Made by a program: the position numbers and the translations under genes. A DNA stretch of 64,000 nucleotides, taken from NCBI RefSeq assembly GCF_013318015.2, contig NZ_CP115841.1, positions 248,001 to 312,000 of the forward strand. Reading direction: 5' to 3'. Under the pieces are notes generated by a model. That model ran no database searches. It saw only the letters and a program-made list of their open reading frames with translations, and was not told where the DNA came from. Source of the stretch: Agrobacterium tumefaciens (lineage in GTDB: Bacteria; Pseudomonadota; Alphaproteobacteria; Rhizobiales; Rhizobiaceae). Shown here piece after piece: positions 57,856 to 64,000 of the stretch (positions are counted from its first letter, which is position 1; every line of letters begins with the position of its first letter).

Positions 57856-60294
57856 ATGGTATCGACTTTTCTGAGCTACGACCTCATCAACCGCGATATG
57901 AAGGCAAGCATTTCACGCGTGTCGCAGCAGGGGGTCGTCGAGCGGCAGACGAAATATTACAAGGAAAACATCGGCAATGTAAAAAGCGTCGACGAGTTCC
58001 TCAATAACTACCAGCTCTATTCCTATGCCATGGATGCCTTCGGTCTCGGCGAGATGACCTACGCCAAGGCCTTCATGAAGAAGGTGCTGGAAAGCGACCT
58101 GAACGACCAGAACAGCTTTGCCAACAAGCTGACCGATGAACGTTATCGCGAATTTGCCGCATCCTTCAACTTCACTCAGTCCACCACCACAGTGCAGACG
58201 GAGGCGCAGCTCGATAAGATGATCGGGCTTTACGACACCTCGATCACCAACCTCGATGACAGCCTGTCCGAAGAAACCCGTTATTATAAGGCGATCATCG
58301 GAACGGTCACGAACGTCGACCAGCTGCTTCAGAACGATAGAACCCGCGCCTACATCTTCGAGGTCTTCAGCATTGATGAGAAGACCTACAGCTATTCCCA
58401 CATCAAGGGATTGATGACGAGCGATATCGATGACCCGAACAGCTATCTGAACCAGAAGTTCGGCGCGGCCTATTCCGCTGCCGTGGAAAAGCTTACGACC
58501 AAGGGCAATATCGAGTTGCATGGGGATGTGACGGATCGGATAACGGCCATCGATACCGCGCTGGCTGATACCACGCTGACCGCCGAACAGCGAACCGCCC
58601 TTGAAACAGAGAAAACCACCCGGCAGGATCAGCTCACCCAGCTTGAAGCCGTGCTGCCGCCGAAGGACCAGTGGGCGGCGACCCTTGCCTCCATCACGGC
58701 GGAGCAGACCCAGCTCTCGAATACCGTCTCGCAATATAATACGATGGCGCAGATGGCCCAGGCTTTCGAATTTGCCAATGACGGTAGCGTTGCGGCCGGC
58801 CAGGCGCAGACGGCCGACAACGTCAAGATCCTGACCCAGGCCTATGTCGGCAGTGCCCCGCGTGTGACCCCGACCGTTGCCACCTTGAACAGGGATTATT
58901 TCGAATCGAAGATCGGTTCGATCAAGACCGTCGATGAGTTAATGGCAGACCCGCGTCTGGTGAATTACATCAAGGTCGCATTCGACCTGAATGACTTGAC
59001 CATAGTCAATGCGACGATCGAGAACATTTTGACCAGCGATCTCAGCGATCCCAACAACTATATCGCCAAGTTCGGCAATGGCGACAAACGTTACATCGCA
59101 TTGCGTGAAGCGTTCAATTTCAAGGCGGATGGAACGCTGCCGGACGGTACGGCACCACAGACGACGACCCAGACCGTTACCACGACCAACGGGTACATGA
59201 ACCATTATAACGACAAGGACGAAGCCGCTGACGAAAACGCTTTGAAGCTGTTCAAAAGCGATATTGCCAACGTCAAATCCGTTGCGGACTTCCTGGAAAG
59301 CAGCGCGGTCTACACCTATGCGCTCAAGGCGGTCGGCCTCGATCCGACGAAGGTGAATATTGCGGACGTTCGTAAAGCCTTGACCAGCGACCTGTTGGAC
59401 AAGAAGAGCTACGTTTATGCGCTGAAAGACGACCGTTACGTCAAACTCGCGGAACTCTTCAACTTCAAGTCTGACGGATCGCCAGGCTCTCCGGTTCTTG
59501 CGCAGTCCGAACTTGAAATTCAGAGCATGTCGGTCGACTACATCAAGAAGAAATCAGCCTTCGGAACAGACCAGGAAAAGGAAGCCGCCAAGAAGGAGGC
59601 GGAATTTTTCCGTTCGGAGCTACAGAAGGTCAAGACGCTCAGCGATTTTCTGGGGAATGATCGCCTGACGAAATTCGCGATGGAATCGCTTGGCATCGAC
59701 CCGACGAAGGTCACCAAGGACCAGCTGCAAAAAATGTTCACGTCCAATCTGGATGACAAGGACAGCTATCTCAACAAGGAGATGGACCCGGCTTTTCGCC
59801 GTCTCGTCACCGCGTTCAATTTCGACACGGACGGTAATATCCTGCGCGAGGATCGAAGCTCCATCCAGACTCGTCGCGGCCTCTACGAGACGCTGGACAA
59901 TTATCTGACGCAGACGCTGGAGACGCAGGCAGGTGAAGAAAATGCGGGCGTGCGTCTGGCGCTCTATTTCAAGCGAATGGCGGCGGGAACAACGTCCTAT
60001 TACTCCATTCTTGCCGACACCGCGATCCAGAACTTCATCACGACCACCTTTGGCATTCCCGATGAACTCGGCAATGCCGGGGTCGATACGCAGGTGGCGA
60101 TGATGAAGAAATATTTCGACATCGAGGACTTCCAGGACCCCGATAAGGTCAAGAAGCTGATCGCCCGTTTTACCATCATGTACGACGACAAGCAGAACAC
60201 CACCAACCCGATCATGATGCTGTTCAACGGCAGCGGCTCGGTGGGCATCAGCGGCGACACGCTGCTGGCTGTCGCATCGCTGCGTGCACGGTAG
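57856..60294 (+). CDS. Large DUF1217 repeat protein
   Basis: An 812-residue protein built from six tandem ~75-residue DUF1217-type units, beginning near residues 34, 141, 347, 464, 584 and 703. Each has the plan YY/FxxxIGxVKSVDxFLxxxxLxxYAxxAxGL...KxLxSDLxDxxSYxxK...xxxxxFNF; the sixth is more divergent. The stretch 225-345 between units two and three is polar and probably coiled. No signal peptide or membrane helix is visible. DUF1217 proteins occur near flagellar genes in rhizobia; this one has no flagellar neighbour. Start at 57856 with AGGGGG upstream. The family function is unknown. Confidence 0.85.
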   Translation: MVSTFLSYDLINRDMKASISRVSQQGVVERQTKYYKENIGNVKSVDEFLNNYQLYSYAMDAFGLGEMTYAKAFMKKVLESDLNDQNSFANKLTDERYREFAASFNFTQSTTTVQTEAQLDKMIGLYDTSITNLDDSLSEETRYYKAIIGTVTNVDQLLQNDRTRAYIFEVFSIDEKTYSYSHIKGLMTSDIDDPNSYLNQKFGAAYSAAVEKLTTKGNIELHGDVTDRITAIDTALADTTLTAEQRTALETEKTTRQDQLTQLEAVLPPKDQWAATLASITAEQTQLSNTVSQYNTMAQMAQAFEFANDGSVAAGQAQTADNVKILTQAYVGSAPRVTPTVATLNRDYFESKIGSIKTVDELMADPRLVNYIKVAFDLNDLTIVNATIENILTSDLSDPNNYIAKFGNGDKRYIALREAFNFKADGTLPDGTAPQTTTQTVTTTNGYMNHYNDKDEAADENALKLFKSDIANVKSVADFLESSAVYTYALKAVGLDPTKVNIADVRKALTSDLLDKKSYVYALKDDRYVKLAELFNFKSDGSPGSPVLAQSELEIQSMSVDYIKKKSAFGTDQEKEAAKKEAEFFRSELQKVKTLSDFLGNDRLTKFAMESLGIDPTKVTKDQLQKMFTSNLDDKDSYLNKEMDPAFRRLVTAFNFDTDGNILREDRSSIQTRRGLYETLDNYLTQTLETQAGEENAGVRLALYFKRMAAGTTSYYSILADTAIQNFITTTFGIPDELGNAGVDTQVAMMKKYFDIEDFQDPDKVKKLIARFTIMYDDKQNTTNPIMMLFNGSGSVGISGDTLLAVASLRAR

Positions 60295-60374
60295 GCTGCA
60301 ACGCGAAGACGGACGATGGAAAGGCCGAGCTTACCCGGTTAAGGCGTCTCACACGACCGCATTTGCGGACCCAT

Positions 60375-61325
60375 TCACCAGCCCGGCAGCATGTGCCCGG
60401 CGCGCAGGCGCGGCATCTTCGGGTAGGTCTTCACATCGTTATCCAGCTCATCGGCGACGTTCATCGGAGAGATGTTGTCGAGGCAGGCGGTGATGTGGTC
60501 TGTAATGGCGTTTACCAGCGAGGGCGACAGGCCGGGCCGTTTCATCAGGCCGATCTGGACCGGCGGCAGCGGTGGGAAACCGTCCGAGGCGGTCAAAACC
60601 TTCATGCCGGTACGCAGCGCCGATTCCGGCAGCACGGAAACCGCCATGCCTGCCAGCACGGCGGCGGCAACCACGGTGGAAGACCAGCTGGTGAACAGCA
60701 CCTGATAATCCCGCCCGTCGGCATCGAGCGCCGAGCAGGCGAGCTGGCGCCAGTGACAGTCGCGCCGGCCGACAGCCAGCGGCACTGGCGCATCATCCTT
60801 CAGCGGATGGTTCGCGGAGGTGACCCAGCAGAGTGGCTCGGTGCGCACGACATCGGAGGAGCGGGCGCGGGGATTGTGGGTGACGAGTGCTATATCCAGC
60901 TCGCCGCGCGCCATTTTTTCGGCAAGGCTCACCGAAGGTTCGCAGACGATGTAAAGCTCGACATTCGGATGCGTCTTGGCGAAACGCCCGATGATCTCTG
61001 GCATGTAGCGGTCGGCATAGTCGTCCGGGGTGCCGATGCGCAACGTGCCCTCGAGCCTGTTGTCATCGAAGGCCGCAATCGCCTCGTTGTTAAGGCGAAT
61101 GATGCGGCGGGCATAATTCATCAGTTTCTCGCCCTCGGCCGTCAGGCGGTTGCCGCGCCCGTCCTTTGCAAAGAGCTGTTTGCCGATCCGCTCCTCAAGT
61201 CGCCGCATCTGCATGGATACGGCGGATTGCGTCTTGAAAACGCGCTCAGCGGCCTTGGTAAAGCTGCCGGTATCGACAATGGCGATGAAGGTGTGCAGCT
61301 GGTCTATGTCGAGAGGTGCGGACAT
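60375..61325 (-). CDS. LysR-family transcriptional regulator
   Basis: A 316-residue LysR regulator with an N-terminal winged helix (FIAIVDTGSFTKAAERVFKT, RLEERIGKQLFAKDGRGNRL) and a C-terminal effector-binding domain (WVTSANHPL, GMAVSVLPESA). It diverges from a small DUF1127 gene at 61530, a pairing that recalls the VtlR/LsrB regulators of Brucella and Agrobacterium, which control DUF1127 genes and small RNAs; the relationship is not established. Candidate operator sites lie in the 204-base divergent region. Confidence 0.9.
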   Translation of the reverse strand: MSAPLDIDQLHTFIAIVDTGSFTKAAERVFKTQSAVSMQMRRLEERIGKQLFAKDGRGNRLTAEGEKLMNYARRIIRLNNEAIAAFDDNRLEGTLRIGTPDDYADRYMPEIIGRFAKTHPNVELYIVCEPSVSLAEKMARGELDIALVTHNPRARSSDVVRTEPLCWVTSANHPLKDDAPVPLAVGRRDCHWRQLACSALDADGRDYQVLFTSWSSTVVAAAVLAGMAVSVLPESALRTGMKVLTASDGFPPLPPVQIGLMKRPGLSPSLVNAITDHITACLDNISPMNVADELDNDVKTYPKMPRLRAGHMLPGW

Positions 61326-61336
61326 TGATACTCATC

Positions 61337-61353
61337 CATCAGAATGATTGATG
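61337..61353. promoter_or_regulatory. Candidate LysR operator (CATCA-N7-TGATG)
   Basis: CATCA (61337-61341) and TGATG (61349-61353) form an inverted repeat containing a T-N11-A core (61339-61351), the LysR-box form, just upstream of the LysR start. A second inverted repeat GACT-N7-AGTC lies at 61377-61391. Both fit divergent control of the LysR and DUF1127 genes. Confidence 0.5.
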
Positions 61354-61529
61354 CCTCACATTAGAAACATTCGTTGGACTGATCAATAGTCTTGCGACAT
61401 TTTGACACCCAGCAAATCAATCTCAACCCCGGGGCGGGCACATCGTCAGGCCCCCAACCCAAGGCAGCTTCCCGCGCACGGTGCGTCGGGAGCGGTGCCG
61501 CATCGTGCCGTTACGGAAGGATCATTGTT

Positions 61530-61823
61530 ATGCGCACGGCAGAACGGAAAATGGAACTGGAATTCGCAACCGGCCAGCAGAGCGACACCCTGCGTCGCAT
61601 CACTTTCGGTGTTGCTTCCACCGTGAAAACGTTTGTGCAGCGCATCTACAATCGTATCGTCGCAAATGGTCTCACGGAGCTTGACGATCGCCTGCTCGCC
61701 GATATCGGGCTGGCGCGCTCGGATGTGACCAACGCGCTCAATACCGGCTTGCTCGAAGATCCGACCGCCCATCTGACCCGCGCCGCACGCACGCGCTCAG
61801 TCACGCGGTTCAAGACGCTCTAG
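61530..61823 (+). CDS. DUF1127 small protein
   Basis: A 97-residue basic protein with a C-terminal DUF1127 (YjiS-like) motif LTELDDRLLADIGLARSDV. Such proteins in Agrobacterium and Brucella are often targets of LysR regulators and small RNAs; some act in phosphate, motility or RNA control. ATG 61530 follows GGAAGG; ATG 61551 is a possible later start. A well-formed terminator ends the transcript. Confidence 0.82.
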   Translation: MRTAERKMELEFATGQQSDTLRRITFGVASTVKTFVQRIYNRIVANGLTELDDRLLADIGLARSDVTNALNTGLLEDPTAHLTRAARTRSVTRFKTL

Positions 61824-61924
61824 GCTTGTGTTCGTGCAATTCCGGCGTACCTCCAGACGCCGGGATTGCTTGCGAACCGATAAGGTTTTCCCCGCAGGGT
61901 GATTTGCCAATAACCCTGCCTTTG

Positions 61925-61961
61925 CCCGGTGTCAGGCCCCTCGGCCGCACCGGGTTTTTTT
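61925..61961 (+). terminator. Terminator after the DUF1127 gene
   Basis: CCCGGTG (61925-61931) pairs with CACCGGG (61948-61954), with an inner GGCC/GGCC pairing and a T-run. An additional T-less hairpin CCGGCGT/ACGCCGG lies at 61842-61863. Confidence 0.87.
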
Positions 61962-62030
61962 ATGGCAACGCCTTGCCTGTCTTGCGCACTGTCCGGACGT
62001 AAAGCCGCTGCGCAGTTTCAGCGAAATGCT

Positions 62031-63404
62031 TTAATACTGATATTCATCGAATACTGGCAGCACCGTTCCACCCCAGCGGCCGTTATAGAGCGCAAGCAGG
62101 TCTTCGGCGAGCGTGGTCTTCTTGGCAAGAACCTCGTCCAGCGATGACAGGAACACGGTTTCGTCCTGGCCTTCGCCGTTCAGCCGGTTGCGGTTCTTGA
62201 GGCCGGTGCGGGAAATGTCGAGCACCTCGCGGGCGAAACCGAGAAGCGGCTTGCCGGCGATCTCCGCCGCCAGCCCCTTGGCCGGCACGGTATTGCGAAG
62301 GGCGATGACCTCATCGAAACTCCAGCCGGCTGTCAGCGCATCGGCTGCGTCAAGCGCTTCCTGATTATAGAGAAGGCCGACCCAGAAAGCGGGCAGGGCA
62401 CAGATGCGTCTCCATGGGCCGCCATCGGCACCGCGCATTTCCAGAAAGCGCTTCAGGCGCACATCGGGGAACAGCGTGGAGAGATGGTTCGTCCAGTCAC
62501 CCATGGTCGGTTCCCATTCGGCGATTTCACCCTTTAACGCCCCGTTCATGAACTGACGGAAGGTGACATGGGTGCAATCGTGATACTTGCCGTCGCGCAC
62601 GATGAAATACATCGGCACATCCAGCGCCCATTCGACATAATCCTTGAAGCCGAAATCGTCATTGAAGGTGAAGGGCAGCACGCCGGAGCGGCGATTGTCG
62701 GTATCGCGCCAGATATCGCCGCGCCAGGAAAGCAGGCCGTTCGGCTTGCCTTCGGTAAAGGGCGAGGAAGCAAACAGTGCGGTTGCCAGCGACTGGAGCT
62801 TCACGGAAACGCGCATCTTCTGGCGCATATCCGCTTCGGAAGAGAAGTCGAGGTTAACCTGAATGGTGCAGGTACGGTACATCATGTCGAGACCCTTGGT
62901 CCCGACCTTCGGCATGTAGCGCGTCATGATCGCGTAGCGCGATTTCGGCATGCGCGGTGTTTCGTCATAGCTCCACAGCGGGCTGCCGCCTATACCGAGA
63001 AAACGGATGCCCATCGGCTCCGCCACTTCGCGCAGGGTCGCCAGATGCTGGTTCGATTCCTTGCAGGTCTGATGCAGGTTCTCGAGCGGGGCACCTGACA
63101 GTTCGAACTGGCCGCCCGGCTCGATCGATATGGCGCCCATGCCGTGCTGTTCGCCAAGTCCGATGATGTTTTCACCATCCATGATCGGCTCCCAGCCGAG
63201 CTTTTCCTGCATGCCCTTCAGCAGAGCGGAAATGCTGGCCTCGCCGAAATAGGGAACCGGCCGGTTGCCCTCGCGGAAAAAGGCGAATTTCTCGTGCTCG
63301 GTGCCAATGCGGAAGTCGGCTTCAGCTCTGCAACCGCCGGCCAGATAATCTGTAAGCTCCGTGACGGAGGAGAGGGGTGTCTGGTCGGTCGTATCGCGTG
63401 CCAT
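62031..63404 (-). CDS. gshA: Glutamate-cysteine ligase (plant/alphaproteobacterial type)
   Basis: Makes gamma-glutamylcysteine, the first step of glutathione synthesis. The 457-residue protein belongs to the GCS2/plant-type class: FRIGTEHEKFAF (metal/substrate site), ISIEPGGQFELSGAPL, and RRICALPAFWVGLLY. It converges with the DUF1127 gene and lies downstream of rsmE. Confidence 0.94.
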   Translation of the reverse strand: MARDTTDQTPLSSVTELTDYLAGGCRAEADFRIGTEHEKFAFFREGNRPVPYFGEASISALLKGMQEKLGWEPIMDGENIIGLGEQHGMGAISIEPGGQFELSGAPLENLHQTCKESNQHLATLREVAEPMGIRFLGIGGSPLWSYDETPRMPKSRYAIMTRYMPKVGTKGLDMMYRTCTIQVNLDFSSEADMRQKMRVSVKLQSLATALFASSPFTEGKPNGLLSWRGDIWRDTDNRRSGVLPFTFNDDFGFKDYVEWALDVPMYFIVRDGKYHDCTHVTFRQFMNGALKGEIAEWEPTMGDWTNHLSTLFPDVRLKRFLEMRGADGGPWRRICALPAFWVGLLYNQEALDAADALTAGWSFDEVIALRNTVPAKGLAAEIAGKPLLGFAREVLDISRTGLKNRNRLNGEGQDETVFLSSLDEVLAKKTTLAEDLLALYNGRWGGTVLPVFDEYQY

Positions 63405-63522
63405 GGCTTACCTTGTTATGACGTCTCTGTTGCGGCGAGGCATATGTGTGGCAGATAGAGCCGGATCATATCCGGAGGCAAATGAATTTCTTTTAAAGAT
63501 GCATGAAGCGCAATGGTTCAGC

Positions 63523-63567
63523 GCATGTCGCGTAAAACTGTGCAGCGGTTTTGCGATAAAGACATGT
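63523..63567. repeat. 45-bp palindromic intergenic repeat, copy 3
   Basis: Starts GCATGTCGCG and ends AAGACATGT with the shared CAGCGGTTTT centre. Same 45-base length as the copies at 12945 and 27290. Confidence 0.68.
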
Positions 63568-63577
63568 CCCAGATAGG

Positions 63578-64000
63578 TCAATTCCAGTCGCCAATCGATG
63601 CCTGAATGACCGCAAGGGCTGCGACCGCAGCCGTATCGGCCCTGAGGATACGCGGCCCGAGCGGGATGGGGGTGACGAAGGTAAGGCTGCGCAGCAGCTC
63701 TCTTTCCTCTTCGGAAAACCCGCCTTCCGGGCCGACCAGAAGAGCGATTTTGCGTTCCTTGATGGATTGCAGGACAGGCAGCGGATTTTGGCCCGCGTCG
63801 CCCTCGTCGCAATAGATGATCCGTCGATCCTGGGACCAGGTCTCGAGCATGTCTTTCAGTTTCACCGGCTCGGCCACGTCAGGCAACGACAGGATGCCGC
63901 ATTGCTCGGCGGCCTCGATGGCATTGGCGCGCAGTTTTTCGGTATTGTGGATCTTGCCCTGCACATGCTGGGTCATCACCGGCTGCAAAAGACCGGCCCC
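63578..64000 (-). CDS. rsmE: RsmE, 16S rRNA m3U1498 methyltransferase, C-terminal part
   Basis: The last 140 residues of a SPOUT-class methyltransferase that methylates N3 of U1498 in 16S rRNA. The window edge removes the N-terminal PUA-like domain. The knot signatures [13 protein letters not shown] and [17 protein letters not shown] are intact, as is KQ-rich [11 protein letters not shown]. It lies upstream of gshA on the same strand. Confidence 0.95.
   Translation of the reverse strand, partial: GAGLLQPVMTQHVQGKIHNTEKLRANAIEAAEQCGILSLPDVAEPVKLKDMLETWSQDRRIIYCDEGDAGQNPLPVLQSIKERKIALLVGPEGGFSEEERELLRSLTFVTPIPLGPRILRADTAAVAALAVIQASIGDWN

Overview
The window is ordinary, gene-dense chromosomal DNA (high GC, strong G/C at third codon positions) from an alphaproteobacterium of the Rhizobiales, most likely Agrobacterium (A. 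tumefaciens/fabrum group). The signs are a PdhS-type cell-cycle histidine kinase, the zwf-pgl-edd order, DUF1217, DUF1127, DUF2007 and DUF6101 proteins, a tRNA-His with the alphaproteobacterial acceptor end (no G-1, A73), and rhizobial 45-bp palindromic repeats. I see no insertion sequence, prophage, integrase, CRISPR array or rRNA.

Layout. 1-2.3 kb: Entner-Doudoroff entry genes on the minus strand (edd start, pgl, zwf). 2.4-5.5 kb: a minus-strand polyamine-catabolism-like operon (GS-like ligase, FAD oxidoreductase, DUF2007 protein). 5.7-8.3 kb: a YhiN-type flavoprotein, two conflicting small ORFs and a LysR regulator whose start codon lies in a perfect palindrome. 8.3-11.6 kb: isocitrate lyase with a small downstream gene, divergent from an XRE/short-chain-acyl-type regulator. 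11.7-15.9 kb: potFGHI polyamine ABC transporter. 15.9-16.2 kb: a candidate small RNA. 16.2-21.8 kb: an orphan iron-type ABC permease and the large kinase pdhS1. 22.1 kb: tRNA-His. 22.4-24.7 kb: ppx-rlmE overlapping pair. 24.7-31.8 kb: MFS exporter, Tat-exported metallo-hydrolase, guaB, MAPEG protein, adhP, Tat-exported dienelactone hydrolase. 31.8-36.3 kb: TPR lipoprotein-like/periplasmic protein-ispE-moaB and ispB. 36.4-45.9 kb: a long plus-strand run DUF2007-methyltransferase-S49 protease-small membrane protein-glyQ-lemA-aroA-like-DUF2207-glyS. 46-57.5 kb: DUF523, chemoreceptor, secreted protein, purD, tex, cfa, MipA/OmpV, ubiA, DUF6101. 57.8-64 kb: a DUF1217 repeat protein, LysR with divergent DUF1127 gene, gshA and the 3' part of rsmE.

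Functional links: zwf/pgl/edd and aceA are central carbon genes; the GS-like/FAD-oxidoreductase pair and potFGHI would together take up and degrade putrescine-type polyamines although 6 kb apart; TPR-ispE, ispB and ubiA are isoprenoid/quinone genes.

The most interesting signals are regulatory: three TTAA-N7-TTAA (CtrA-type) boxes at 6892, 16053 and 21809, lying upstream of a tiny membrane protein, the candidate sRNA and pdhS1 respectively; a perfect 24-bp palindrome over the start codon of one LysR gene; and a cluster of TTTTGTAA repeats between aceA and its divergent regulator. The glyQ-glyS pair split by lemA, an EPSP-synthase-like gene and DUF2207, and a six-repeat DUF1217 protein, are the most unusual gene-level features. 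Starts were adjusted from the longest open frames where ribosome-binding sites or family N-termini indicated a downstream start.
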